A stretch of 64,000 nt of DNA from RFXV01 sp038150465 (lineage in GTDB: Bacteria; Bacteroidota; Bacteroidia; Flavobacteriales; Schleiferiaceae), in the NCBI GenBank assembly GCA_038150465.1, contig JAYOTP010000002.1, forward strand, positions 1 to 64,000, written 5' to 3'. Below, one piece after another: positions 32,468 to 40,861 of the stretch; the stretch's first letter is position 1, and each line of letters begins with the position of its first letter. A program made the position numbers and the translations under genes. The notes below the pieces were generated by a model that did not search any database, was not told where the DNA came from, and was given only the letters and a program-made list of their open reading frames with translations.

Positions 32468-34059
32468 ACGCGACTCAGATCGAGAAGATTGAGCGCATTG
32501 GGCTCCAGGCCATGCCAGTCTTTGCCGTGGAACCGCAGCGCCTCGTCATAGAAAAGTGGGATCAGTGGAAGCTGCCATTGGGTCAGACTGTCCATTTTCC
32601 GGTACAGTTCAGACCTCTGTGAATCCTCTGTAAGGCCCTGGCTCTTATGGTAGAGAGCGTCCATCTGCGGATCATTGAAGTGGGTGTAGTTGGGTCCGAA
32701 AGGAGAATGGTTGCTACTGACAAAGAGCGACAGATAATTCTGGGCGTCTGGATAATCTGCGATCCAACTCGCTCGGAAGACCTGGAACTTTCCCTGGGCC
32801 ATGCCTTCCCGAAGCAGACTCGCCGGAACGATCTCCACTTGGACCTCGAACCCAACGGCGATCAGTTGCGCCTGAATGAACTCGCACAGATCCCTGTAGT
32901 TGGCCGGTGTGTGGATGGTGAATGCGGGTCTTTGCCCTTCGTTTTCCATTTGCCATTGGCCGATCCACTTTCGCGCACTGTCTGGTTGGTAGAGTTGCTT
33001 TTCGATCGACTCGTAACGGCCGTTGAGTCCCTGAGGTATCAGTCCAGAAACATACGGGTTGCCCATGCCTTTTCTAAGGTATTGCAGCATGGAAGGACGG
33101 TCAATGGCTGCGTGGAATGCCTTTCGCAAGCGCCGGTCCTGCAGGCAATGCGGGGAACCATTGACTGGTCCCTGGAAGATCCCGAGGTATTCGGTGTTCA
33201 GGTAGTTTCCTTTCTTCATGACCAGCTTCTGTCTGTGCCGTGCAGAAAGTTCCCCCTTATCGTCCACCAAGTCGTGTATGTAAGAAGGGTCGAGCCCGGA
33301 GATCATGTCGATCCTTCCCTGGAGCAGTTCGAGGTATTCTGCCTGCTTGTCGGGCAGAAAGCGGATGGAAACGGCATCGAGATACGGAAGGGACACGCCC
33401 TGTGCATCGCGAAGGAAATACGCCTCATTCTTTCTCAGCACGAGTTTTTCATCCGGCAGCCAACGCTGAAACTGAAAGGGTCCGGTACCGACCGGCTCCT
33501 CGCCGAAAGCCGCCCCCAGATTCTGTACAGCTTCTTTGGACACCACCGATGCATAGGCCATGCTCAAGGTGGAGAGAAAGGGCGGAAATCGCTGGGTCAA
33601 TTCGATCTCCAAGGTGCTGTCATTCTTTACCTTGATCCGTGAAACCGGGGCCATGACCCAGGCACCTGGAGAGGCCCACTTATCGTCCTGCAGCCGCAGA
33701 AGACTGAAGGCCACATCTTCTGCAGTGAGCTTTCGCTTGCTCAGATGTGCACTCGGATGGAACAATACATCGGTGCGCAGGTGAAAGAGGTATGTACGCC
33801 CTGAATCGGCGATCTCCCAGCTACGAGCGAGTGCGGGTACGGGACGGAGCGCCTCGTCGAGTTCCACCAAGGTGCTGAACAATTGATGCACCGCCCAGAT
33901 ATTTCCCTGAACCCTTGCATAGACCGGATCCAGGCTGGAGATGCCACTGGATTGATTGTAGCGGAAGATCATGCGGTCCTGGTCTTCGGGCATCGGAGAA
34001 TGACAGGCAGACAGGCCGATCAACAGGACACAAAGAAGCTTCGAACAGTGGGTGTGCAT
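32443..34059 (-). CDS. Peptide ABC-transporter-type substrate-binding lipoprotein (SBP family 5)
   Basis: This 538-aa lipoprotein has a lipobox LLIGLSAC (Cys19). The family 5 solute-binding fold covers the whole length (FRYNQSSGISSLDPVYAR at the start, then ALARSWEIADSGRTYLF). Relatives bind oligopeptides, dipeptides or nickel. No permease or ATPase gene is adjacent, so it is an orphan binding protein. The ATG at 34059 lies 10 bp from a perfect -7 element; the ATG at 34071 is the alternative. It is divergent from mtaB across a 14-bp palindrome. Confidence 0.88.
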   Translation of the reverse strand: MHTHCSKLLCVLLIGLSACHSPMPEDQDRMIFRYNQSSGISSLDPVYARVQGNIWAVHQLFSTLVELDEALRPVPALARSWEIADSGRTYLFHLRTDVLFHPSAHLSKRKLTAEDVAFSLLRLQDDKWASPGAWVMAPVSRIKVKNDSTLEIELTQRFPPFLSTLSMAYASVVSKEAVQNLGAAFGEEPVGTGPFQFQRWLPDEKLVLRKNEAYFLRDAQGVSLPYLDAVSIRFLPDKQAEYLELLQGRIDMISGLDPSYIHDLVDDKGELSARHRQKLVMKKGNYLNTEYLGIFQGPVNGSPHCLQDRRLRKAFHAAIDRPSMLQYLRKGMGNPYVSGLIPQGLNGRYESIEKQLYQPDSARKWIGQWQMENEGQRPAFTIHTPANYRDLCEFIQAQLIAVGFEVQVEIVPASLLREGMAQGKFQVFRASWIADYPDAQNYLSLFVSSNHSPFGPNYTHFNDPQMDALYHKSQGLTEDSQRSELYRKMDSLTQWQLPLIPLFYDEALRFHGKDWHGLEPNALNLLDLSRVYRKEKET

Positions 34060-34068
34060 GCGAAAGGC

Positions 34069-34092
34069 CAAAGCTAATTCGAATTAGTTTTG
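34069..34092. promoter_or_regulatory. Overlapping divergent -7 elements around a 14-bp palindrome
   Basis: CTAATTCGAATTAG (34074-34087) is a perfect palindrome. Its right edge is part of TAGTTTTG (34085-34092, plus strand, mtaB side) and its left edge is part of TAGCTTTG (34076-34069, minus strand, lipoprotein side). Both match TAnnTTTG. A protein bound to the palindrome would cover both -7 elements at once. The mtaB ATG lies 5 bp beyond its element. Confidence 0.5.
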
Positions 34093-34096
34093 CGCT

Positions 34097-35419
34097 ATGG
34101 AGGAAACGGTGGACAGCAGGCGCCGAGCGGCTTACTACACTTTGGGCTGCAAGCTCAATTACGCCGAGACTTCGGCCATTGCGCGAAGTTTGGAGAAAGA
34201 GGGCTTTCAGCGGGTCGATTTTGGCGAACAGGCCGACTTGACGGTCATCAATACCTGCAGTGTCACTGAAAATGCCGACCGGGAGACCCGGTCCATTGTT
34301 TCCCGTGCCCTTCGGTCCAACCCCGATTCTCAGGTGGTGCTGACCGGTTGTTATGCGCAGTTGCGTCCTGAAGAAGTGGGTGCGATTCCCGGAGTCGATC
34401 TGGTGCTGGGCGCTCAGGACAAATTTCAGATCGCTCGATTTTTGGGGAATGGGGAAAAGAGAACTCAGGCAGAGGTCCACAGCTGCGCCATCGAAGAAGT
34501 GGACCAGTTCATTGGCTCCTATTCCATTGGTGACCGCACGCGAAGCTTCCTGAAGGTGCAGGACGGATGCGATTACAAATGCACCTACTGCACCATTCCC
34601 AAGGCCAGAGGCATCAGCAGAAGTGATCGACTGGAGAATGTGGTCCAAAAGGCAACCGAGATCGCGGCCCAAGGGATCAGGGAGATCGTGCTGACCGGAG
34701 TGAATACGGGCGATTATGGCAAAGGAGAATTTGGCAACAAGAAGCACGAGCACACCTTTATGGATCTGTTGCAGGCGCTGGATCGGGTCTCGGGCATTGA
34801 CCGCATCCGCATATCCTCTCTCGAGCCCAACCTTCTGCATGAGGAAATGGTCGAATTCGTTGCCCGTTCCCATCGGTTCGTTCCTCATTTTCACCTGCCC
34901 CTGCAGAGCGGAAATGACGAGATCCTCGGGAAAATGAAGCGCAGGTACCAACGCGCGCTCTACCGGGAACGACTCGAATGGATCAAGGAACAGATGCCGG
35001 ATGCATGCATTGGGGCAGATGTTTTGGTGGGATTCCCCGGGGAAACTGAACAGCACTTTGCAGATACCCATCAGTTCCTCAGTGACCTCCCCATCTCTTA
35101 CTTGCACGTATTCACCTACTCTGAGCGTCCGGGCACGGAAGCCGTGCGCATGGATCAGGTCGTGCCCATGCCGCAGCGCAAGGAGCGGAATCAACGGCTC
35201 CGTTTGCTCAGTGAGAAAAAGCGAAACCTGTTCTACAGATCCCATATCGGGAGTCAGCGGCGTGTGCTGTGGGAGGCCAAAGAAAAAGATGGAATGATGC
35301 AGGGCTACACGGAGAATTACATCCGACTCCATCGGCCCTATGATGCCCAAATGATCAATCAGATCGAAGATGTCCGCGTCGGCCCAGCCGACGAAAAGGG
35401 ACGACTGCAGGCCCTTTGA
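34097..35419 (+). CDS. mtaB: tRNA t6A37 methylthiotransferase MtaB
   Basis: This 440-aa radical SAM enzyme converts t6A37 to ms2t6A37 in tRNAs reading ANN codons. The N-terminal MTTase domain has cysteines Cys18 (LGCKLN), Cys54 (NTCSVT) and Cys85 (TGCYAQ). The radical SAM cluster is Cys158-x3-Cys162-x2-Cys165 (CDYKCTYC). LGCKLN together with the protein's length distinguishes MtaB from MiaB and RimO. A C-terminal TRAM-like region ends the protein. A -7 element lies directly before the ATG, suggesting a leaderless transcript. Confidence 0.94.
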   Translation: MEETVDSRRRAAYYTLGCKLNYAETSAIARSLEKEGFQRVDFGEQADLTVINTCSVTENADRETRSIVSRALRSNPDSQVVLTGCYAQLRPEEVGAIPGVDLVLGAQDKFQIARFLGNGEKRTQAEVHSCAIEEVDQFIGSYSIGDRTRSFLKVQDGCDYKCTYCTIPKARGISRSDRLENVVQKATEIAAQGIREIVLTGVNTGDYGKGEFGNKKHEHTFMDLLQALDRVSGIDRIRISSLEPNLLHEEMVEFVARSHRFVPHFHLPLQSGNDEILGKMKRRYQRALYRERLEWIKEQMPDACIGADVLVGFPGETEQHFADTHQFLSDLPISYLHVFTYSERPGTEAVRMDQVVPMPQRKERNQRLRLLSEKKRNLFYRSHIGSQRRVLWEAKEKDGMMQGYTENYIRLHRPYDAQMINQIEDVRVGPADEKGRLQAL

Positions 35420-35438
35420 CCCGTTTTCGGATCAGGCC

Positions 35439-35468
35439 AAAAAAAACAGCCCCGGAGAACCAGGGCTG
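35439..35468 (-). terminator. Intrinsic terminator after the double-PPIase gene
   Basis: On the minus strand the stem CAGCCC/GGGCTG with a 10-base loop is followed by eight T residues. It lies 27 bp beyond the stop of the leftward gene at 35496-36602, in the right orientation. The facing gene mtaB also ends into this hairpin but without a T-run. Confidence 0.75.
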
Positions 35469-35495
35469 CAGAAAATAATCTGTGTGTAAAGTCGC

Positions 35496-36602
35496 TTACT
35501 GGGCGATGCCTACCAATTCGACATCGAAGATCAGTGTGGCATTGGGTGGTATGACACCCCCAGCTCCTCTTGGTCCGTATCCCAGATCAGAAGGAATGAT
35601 CAGCCGGGCCTTGTCCCCAACAGACAGCATGGCGATGCCCTCCTTCCAGCCTTCGATCACCTGAGCCTGTGGGCCGTAAGGGAGAGTGAAGGGTGCATAG
35701 GGTTCACGACCTGGATTGTAGATGCCTTTTTCCTGTGCGATGCTCTTGATCGAGGTGTCGAACAAGGTGCCATCCAGCAGATAGCCTGCATAATGCACTT
35801 CCACCATTTGGCCCATCTCCGGCTTTACTCCATTGCCCCTCTCCTGGAAGATGATGCCCAATCCTGAGGCCGTTACTTCAGCATCTTTCATGGCTTCTTC
35901 CAGTTTCTTGCGCGCTTCTTCCTTCTTTGCTTCTTCTGCCTTGGCCTGGGCCTCCTTGGCTTCATTGAATGCAGCCAGTCCATCGAATTGCTCTGCAGCT
36001 TTTCCCTTCCGAAGGATCTGCAGGGAAGTCAGCACCACATCCGTCTTGGGCTTATCCCCTGGCAGCTTCTCTACCTTGGTGATATTGTCTGCCACTTCCT
36101 GTCCGCTGACCACCTTGCCGAACACGCTGTGGCGATTGTCCAGCCAGCGCGTTTCTTTCACTGTGATGAAGAACTGACTGCCGTTGGTTCCAGGGCCCGA
36201 ATTGGCCATGCTCAAAATACCAGGACCTGAATGGGTCAGGCTTTCATCGAATTCATCCGCGAACTGATAGCCGGGTCCTCCCTGGCCGGTTCCCTGTGGA
36301 TCTCCGCCCTGGATCATAAAGTCGGGGATGACACGGTGGAAGATCGTCCCGTCGTAGAAAGGGGTTCCCTCCTCCTTTACTCCATTGGGCATCTTGCCCT
36401 CGGCCAATGCGACGAAGTTGCCCACCGTCATCGGCGCCTTCTCCATCTCCAATCGGACCAGGATGTCTCCTTCTGTGGTTTGGAAAAGAGCGAACAGGCC
36501 CTCCTCCAGCATAACTTTTTCTCCGTTCACCGTCGTATGATTCTGAGAGTTACATGAATTCAATGCCATGGCGACCATGAGTCCGGCTAGCACTTTTTTC
36601 AT
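35496..36602 (-). CDS. Lipoprotein with fused cyclophilin and FKBP peptidylprolyl isomerase domains
   Basis: This 368-aa lipoprotein (lipobox ALNSC, Cys17) has a cyclophilin domain (about 40-210: FHRVIPDFMIQGGD, GPGTNGSQFFI, LDNRHSVFGKV). An Ala/Lys/Glu-rich helical linker (about 220-255) and an FKBP domain (about 265-368: VEVHYAGYLLDGTLFDTS, IPSDLGYG, FDVELV) follow. It joins two unrelated prolyl isomerase folds in one envelope protein. The upstream ATG at 36635 would spoil the signal peptide, so I use 36602. It lies 53 bp after a second FKBP lipoprotein; both probably assist folding of exported proteins. Confidence 0.92.
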   Translation of the reverse strand: MKKVLAGLMVAMALNSCNSQNHTTVNGEKVMLEEGLFALFQTTEGDILVRLEMEKAPMTVGNFVALAEGKMPNGVKEEGTPFYDGTIFHRVIPDFMIQGGDPQGTGQGGPGYQFADEFDESLTHSGPGILSMANSGPGTNGSQFFITVKETRWLDNRHSVFGKVVSGQEVADNITKVEKLPGDKPKTDVVLTSLQILRKGKAAEQFDGLAAFNEAKEAQAKAEEAKKEEARKKLEEAMKDAEVTASGLGIIFQERGNGVKPEMGQMVEVHYAGYLLDGTLFDTSIKSIAQEKGIYNPGREPYAPFTLPYGPQAQVIEGWKEGIAMLSVGDKARLIIPSDLGYGPRGAGGVIPPNATLIFDVELVGIAQ

Positions 36603-36655
36603 TGGTTTGATTTTTAGCCCTGCGAAGGAACGCAATACACCCGAGAAATCCTTGC

Positions 36656-37210
36656 TCAGGGGAGAATTTGAAGCATTTTCACCCGGCCTGCGATCACCGA
36701 GCGCACCGGAACTTCTCCGATCTTTCCAGCCACACCATAGGCCAGATGGGCGGGCATCAGGAAACGGGCGGAATCTCCTTTGCTGAGCAACTTGGCCAAT
36801 TCATGCAGCCCGAGCAATGGCGCCTGTTCTTCGTCGATCCGCCATTGGATCGTATCCCCTTTGTTCCCATTCAAAGGTGTGCCATCCAACAGCTTATGGG
36901 TCCAATGCATACGCACCCATTGCCCGCTTTTGGCTGGGCGGGCCTCGTCTGAAGTGAAGAGCTCGTAGCGCAATCCCGTGCCGGTCGAAAGAGTTTGCCA
37001 ACCCTGATCGGCAGAATAGACCTCCATGCGCTCCCGCTCCATCTTCAGATAGCTTCTTTGCCGCTCGATCTGCAGCTGCTCCAGTGAATCTCTGTTTTTT
37101 TGCTGTTCCAAAGGGTCGAAAGCTACCTCCTGTTGCTGCCCACAGGAAGAACAGGCTGTGACACACAGAAAAAATGCAGCGATCGAGCAAAATGCGGCAA
37201 TGGATCTCAC
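36656..37210 (-). CDS. gldI: GldI-like FKBP-type lipoprotein (gliding/T9SS-associated)
   Basis: This 184-aa lipoprotein (lipobox CVTAC, Cys20) has an FKBP domain in its C-terminal half (WVRMHWTHKLLDGTPLNGN, GDSARFLMPAHLAYG). The catalytic-loop aromatics are only partly kept. Length, lipobox and gene order nrnA-gldI-PPIase fit GldI, which in Flavobacterium is needed for gliding and T9SS function. The start overlaps the nrnA stop (ATGA). The specific GldI label rests on context plus similarity from memory; an ordinary FKBP lipoprotein is the alternative. Confidence 0.7.
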   Translation of the reverse strand: MRSIAAFCSIAAFFLCVTACSSCGQQQEVAFDPLEQQKNRDSLEQLQIERQRSYLKMERERMEVYSADQGWQTLSTGTGLRYELFTSDEARPAKSGQWVRMHWTHKLLDGTPLNGNKGDTIQWRIDEEQAPLLGLHELAKLLSKGDSARFLMPAHLAYGVAGKIGEVPVRSVIAGRVKMLQILP

Positions 37211-38196
37211 CTGCTCAGGATGCTCCAGAGTTTCTCCCTGATGGCCTCCGCCGGGCCTTCACTCTCCCCTCCTGCCGCGTTGATGTGTCCGCCTCCATTG
37301 AAGTGTTCCCTGGCCAGTGCACTGACATCAAGATCGCCCCGAGAGCGCAATGAGATCTTCCATCCGTCCTCGCGTTCCATGGCAAAAAGGGAAAGGTCGA
37401 TCCCTTCTATACTCAGGCCCTGATTCACAAACCCCTCTGTATCTCCCTTTGAAAAACCGCAGGATCCAAGGGTGGTCGCGTCCAAATACATAAAAACTGC
37501 GCGCAGATCGCTTCGCAGCTGCATGCCGTTCAGACAATGCCCCAAGAGGCGGAGTCTGCTCTCCCTGTTGCTGTCGTAGATCTGTTCGTGGATCTGATGT
37601 GGTCGGGCGCCCAAGCGCATGAGCTCTGCAGCGATCTCCAGAGTCTTTGGGCGCACTGAGGGAAAACGAAACGAGCCGGTGTCCGTCACCATGCCCGTGT
37701 ACAGTGCCTGGGCTGCATCCACATCGATATTCTCGAGGGCATTCAGCGCATCGAGCCATTCAAAGACCAGTTCACAGGTACTTGCCACATCCGGAAAAGA
37801 GAACATGGGGTCGGCATAGGATCCGGGCTGCTGGTGGTGATCGATCATGAAGATGGGTCGGTCCCTTGCGGTGAGCCATTTTCCAAGTTCCGCACCGCAG
37901 CGATCGGGCTGATTGAAGTCCAGGGTGCCAATGACCTCCGATGCCCCAAGCCGCCGATCTGCTTCTTCCCTTTGGTCTGTGTAGATGAGCACCGGAACAT
38001 TCGTTCGCAAAAATTTCAGAAAGTCCGGAAAGGCATTGGGCATGACAATGGAAACCTCGTGCCCCATCTTTTGAAGGGCACTGCCCAGGCCGAACGTACT
38101 GCCCACGGCATCGCCGTCGGGATTGAAGTGGTTGATCAGGCAGATCCTCCGGGGCTGGGAGAGGAATTCCTGGAAATGTGATGGGATCTTCAGCAT
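37207..38196 (-). CDS. DHH-family phosphoesterase (NrnA-type nanoRNase/pAp phosphatase)
   Basis: This 329-aa protein has the DHH motif set: NHFNPDGDAVGS (about 24-35), DFNQPDR, IDHHQQPG, DTGSFRF, and the DHHA1 motif NGGGHINAAGG near the C-terminus. NrnA-type enzymes degrade 2-5-nt RNAs and pAp. The start at 38196 is the best ATG; an upstream ATG at 38226 would run into the promoter inverted repeat. It is divergent from ndk and coupled to gldI. Confidence 0.9.
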   Translation of the reverse strand: MLKIPSHFQEFLSQPRRICLINHFNPDGDAVGSTFGLGSALQKMGHEVSIVMPNAFPDFLKFLRTNVPVLIYTDQREEADRRLGASEVIGTLDFNQPDRCGAELGKWLTARDRPIFMIDHHQQPGSYADPMFSFPDVASTCELVFEWLDALNALENIDVDAAQALYTGMVTDTGSFRFPSVRPKTLEIAAELMRLGARPHQIHEQIYDSNRESRLRLLGHCLNGMQLRSDLRAVFMYLDATTLGSCGFSKGDTEGFVNQGLSIEGIDLSLFAMEREDGWKISLRSRGDLDVSALAREHFNGGGHINAAGGESEGPAEAIREKLWSILSR

Positions 38197-38202
38197 GGCA
38201 AA

Positions 38203-38253
38203 CGAAAGTACAGCAGATAATGCCAAGGATGCCGTCCGTCTTCTGTACTTTCG
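38203..38253. promoter_or_regulatory. Mirror-image divergent promoters of nrnA-type gene and ndk
   Basis: CGAAAGTACAG (38203-38213) and CTGTACTTTCG (38243-38253) are an 11-bp perfect inverted repeat. Each arm contains TACTTTCG on the outgoing strand, a one-mismatch version of the -7 element TAnnTTTG. The left one lies 7 bp before the phosphoesterase ATG and the right one 21 bp before the ndk ATG. The repeat may simply be two matched promoters, or it may bind a regulator. Confidence 0.45.
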
Positions 38254-38274
38254 CGCCGATTAAAACCAAAACCA

Positions 38275-38694
38275 ATGGCAGGCAACCGCACCTTCACCAT
38301 GATCAAGCCCGATGCCGTATCCAACGGACACATCGGAGCCATTCTCCAACGCATGAATGCAGCGGGATTCCGCATCGTATCCATGGAGCTCACCCGACTC
38401 AGCGTGGCCGAGGCTTCTGAATTCTACGCCATTCACAAAGAGCGACCCTTTTTCGGTGAACTGGTCAGCTTCATGACCTCAGGTCCTATCGTGGCTGCGG
38501 TTCTGGAGAAGGACAATGCTGTCGAGGACTTCCGCACACTGATCGGATCAACGGATCCAAAGCAGGCGGATGCAGGCACCATCCGTGCCGATTTTGCCGA
38601 CTCCATCGAGGCCAATGCTGTTCATGGTTCCGACTCGGACGAGAATGCAGCTATCGAGGGTCAATTCTTCTTCGGCCGCCGCGCCCAGCACTGA
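38275..38694 (+). CDS. ndk: Nucleoside-diphosphate kinase
   Basis: This 139-aa enzyme transfers the gamma-phosphate between nucleoside triphosphates and diphosphates. The catalytic histidine is His117 in NAVHGSDS. KPDAV near the N-terminus and HKERPFF are family signatures. Length is normal. It is monocistronic and convergent with a DUF721 gene 10 bp away. Confidence 0.97.
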   Translation: MAGNRTFTMIKPDAVSNGHIGAILQRMNAAGFRIVSMELTRLSVAEASEFYAIHKERPFFGELVSFMTSGPIVAAVLEKDNAVEDFRTLIGSTDPKQADAGTIRADFADSIEANAVHGSDSDENAAIEGQFFFGRRAQH

Positions 38695-38704
38695 CTACAA
38701 GCGT

Positions 38705-38998
38705 TCAGACCAGTCGGATCTCCCGTATTCGCTCCTGTCCAAGGGAAGCGTTGATGAACTCCTTCAGCGCTGCCCTTCGATTGAATACCTCATGGCGTAC
38801 CGTGGAGTGCGCCATTCGCGCGTAGAGCACATCATCTTTGATGCGCATCCACTGGGTGTGCACCCTGATCTCTTCTCCGAGGAATTCAGCCCAAAGCTCC
38901 TTGACACGCGCATCCTCGAGGCCTTTTTCCAGGCTGTATTTCCGTACCACATTCTTCAGTACGTCTCCGATGCTTTCGAGATTGTCTTTTCTGCCCAT
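38705..38998 (-). CDS. DUF721/DciA-like protein
   Basis: This 97-aa protein fits the DUF721 family: an N-terminal helix (IGDVLKNVVRKYSLEKGL), then VKELWAEFLGEEIRVHTQWMRI and a DciA-type beta-alpha segment (DDVLYARMAHSTVRHEV). DciA-type proteins load or assist the replicative helicase in bacteria without DnaC. It lies 4 bp downstream of recF on the same strand. The helicase-loader role is known for some family members only and is inferred here. Confidence 0.82.
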   Translation of the reverse strand: MGRKDNLESIGDVLKNVVRKYSLEKGLEDARVKELWAEFLGEEIRVHTQWMRIKDDVLYARMAHSTVRHEVFNRRAALKEFINASLGQERIREIRLV

Positions 38999-39002
38999 CG
39001 GC

Positions 39003-40091
39003 TTAGAGGTGGATGATCTTTGAGTCTTCGTTGATCTGCTGCAAGATAGCTGAAGTGCGTTCCCGGTCCGTATCGCTCAGGAAGATCTGCCCAAAGTGGT
39101 GGGTGTTCACCAATTCGATGAGCTGGGTGACACGTTCGGCATCGAGTTTATCGAAAATATCGTCGAGCAGAAGAATGGGCTGGCGGTCGGTTCGTCGCGC
39201 CAGGAAGTCGAATTGCGCCAGTTTCAATGCGATCAGAAAGCTCTTCTGCTGTCCCTGACTTCCGTAGGAACGCAGTTTCTCTCCCTCTATGGACCAGACC
39301 AGATCGTCCTTGTGAATGCCTTTTTGGGTGCGTCTGGCCTGAATATCTGCCTTTCGCGAAGCCTGCATCAAATCGGGCCATTGGGTTTCGTGGAGATCGG
39401 ATACATAGGTCATCTGCACCTCTTCACGCCCGCCTGAAATGCGATGGTAGTAGGTGCTGATCAAATCCTTCATGTCGGAGGCGAAACGCATCCGCTCCTG
39501 GTGGATGCACAAGGCCTGTTGTTCCATTTGCACATCAAAGGGCTCGAGCAGGGATTCGAGTTCGGCAAGGGGAAATGCAGATTCCTTCAGCAGGGCATTT
39601 CGTTGAAGCAACAGTCGATTGTACCGAAGCAGTGCCTCGACATATTCAAATGAAGACTGTGCAATGACCTGATCCATGAAGCGTCTTCTCAGCTCGCTGT
39701 GGCCATCGATCAGTTCGTGGTCCTTTGGCGCGATCACAACACAGGGGAACTGGCCGATGTGCTCGGCCAATCGGCGGTAGGCAGACCCATTTCTCTTGAA
39801 CACCTTTCTTTTGTCCTCCTGCCAGGCGCCCAGGATCTCTTCCTGCTGTCCGGCCCTCTCGAAGATGCCACTGGCCATGAGCTGTAGTTCCCCCTTTCGC
39901 ACCAAGGTCTTTTCGGAGGAGGCAAAGTAGCTCTTGCACATGCTCAGGAAGTGGATCCCATCGAGCAGACTGGTCTTCCCTACTCCATTCAAGCCAAGTA
40001 CTCCATTGATCTTGGGAGAAAAAGTGAATTCTGATTCCCCGTGGTTCCGGTAGTTGACCAATCGAATGGATTCCAGAAAGAGCGTGTCCAT
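39003..40091 (-). CDS. recF: DNA replication and repair protein RecF
   Basis: This 362-aa SMC-like ATPase loads RecA at single-stranded gaps. Walker A is GLNGVGKTSLLDGIHFL (about residues 30-46), the signature motif SYGSQGQQKSFLIALKLAQ lies near 270, and Walker B is ILLLDDIFDKLD. The ATG at 40091 is preferred; an in-frame TTG lies at 40100 inside the -7 element. It is followed at 4 bp by the DUF721 gene. Confidence 0.95.
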   Translation of the reverse strand: MDTLFLESIRLVNYRNHGESEFTFSPKINGVLGLNGVGKTSLLDGIHFLSMCKSYFASSEKTLVRKGELQLMASGIFERAGQQEEILGAWQEDKRKVFKRNGSAYRRLAEHIGQFPCVVIAPKDHELIDGHSELRRRFMDQVIAQSSFEYVEALLRYNRLLLQRNALLKESAFPLAELESLLEPFDVQMEQQALCIHQERMRFASDMKDLISTYYHRISGGREEVQMTYVSDLHETQWPDLMQASRKADIQARRTQKGIHKDDLVWSIEGEKLRSYGSQGQQKSFLIALKLAQFDFLARRTDRQPILLLDDIFDKLDAERVTQLIELVNTHHFGQIFLSDTDRERTSAILQQINEDSKIIHL

Positions 40092-40097
40092 ATCGAT

Positions 40098-40105
40098 CAA
40101 ATGTA
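40098..40105 (-). promoter_or_regulatory. -7 element directly before recF
   Basis: TACATTTG on the minus strand matches TAnnTTTG exactly and ends 6 bp before the recF ATG. The predicted start site lies at or just before the start codon. Confidence 0.45.
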
Positions 40106-40132
40106 CTCCCCTGCCCTAAAGCGTAAAAGGCT

Positions 40133-40140
40133 TAATTTCG
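40133..40140 (+). promoter_or_regulatory. -7-like element for the TPR-ribH unit
   Basis: TAATTTCG is a one-mismatch match to TAnnTTTG, the same TTTCG variant seen twice at the ndk/nrnA promoters. It lies 34 bp before the ATG at 40175. Confidence 0.35.
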
Positions 40141-40174
40141 CGCCTCCGAACGAATGCTAAACGGAGTCGAATAA

Positions 40175-40861
40175 ATGGCGGACAAGAAGAAAAATCAGGA
40201 AGAAGAGGTACTGGTGGATGTGGGCGCGACCCTCTCCAGTGCCGAACAGTTCATTGAGAAGAACAAGAAGACACTCACCCGCGTGATCGGCTCTTTGGTC
40301 GTTGTCGTTGGCGGGATCTGGGCTTACTACAACTGGTACCTCGCACCTCAGGAGCGTGCAGCCCAGGAAGAGATGGTTTCTGCGATCATGGCTTTTGAAA
40401 AGGACTCACTTGAAAGTGCCCTGAACGGTGCTGGAAGCTGGTCGGGCTTTCTAGAAGTGGCCGAAGCCTATTCGGGAACCCGGACAGGTAACCTGGCTCA
40501 TTTCTATGCGGGAGTCGCTCATCTGAACCTCAAGCAATTCGAGGACGCCATTCGCGAACTGGATCAGTTCGATCCCAAAGACGAAATCATGCGCCTTTTT
40601 AAACTCGGTGCCATCGCCGACGCTTTTGTGGAGATCGGACAGCCTGAAGACGGACTGGATTATTACCGTCAGGCAGTCTCTGGAAGCAACAATGAATTCC
40701 TCACGCCCTTTTATCTGAAAAAAGCGGGACTGACTGCGGAAATGGTAGGCGCTTATTCAGAAGCTGCCGACCTCTTTCAGCGGATCGCAGATGAATTCCC
40801 GGACAGCAAGGAAGGCACGGACGCGATCAAGTATGTGGAGCGGGCCAGGTCCTGGGAGTAA
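40175..40861 (+). CDS. Membrane-anchored tetratricopeptide-repeat protein
   Basis: This 228-aa protein has a hydrophilic N-terminus (MADKKKNQEEE), one membrane segment (VIGSLVVVVGGIWAYYNWYL, about 45-64) and a periplasmic helical-repeat domain (about 70-228) with TPR-like units (GNLAHFYAGVAHLNLKQFEDA; AYSEAADLFQRIADEFPDS). The layout resembles YfgM, which works with the translocon and periplasmic chaperones; that similarity is structural only. Its stop overlaps the ribH start (TAATG). Confidence 0.8.
   Translation: MADKKKNQEEEVLVDVGATLSSAEQFIEKNKKTLTRVIGSLVVVVGGIWAYYNWYLAPQERAAQEEMVSAIMAFEKDSLESALNGAGSWSGFLEVAEAYSGTRTGNLAHFYAGVAHLNLKQFEDAIRELDQFDPKDEIMRLFKLGAIADAFVEIGQPEDGLDYYRQAVSGSNNEFLTPFYLKKAGLTAEMVGAYSEAADLFQRIADEFPDSKEGTDAIKYVERARSWE

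Noticed and set aside
34074..34087. Second LexA-type operator in the mtaB promoter
   Set aside because: The half-sites match those at 178-192, but the spacer is 4 instead of 3 bases and neither neighbouring gene is a damage-response gene. Kept only as a local palindrome.
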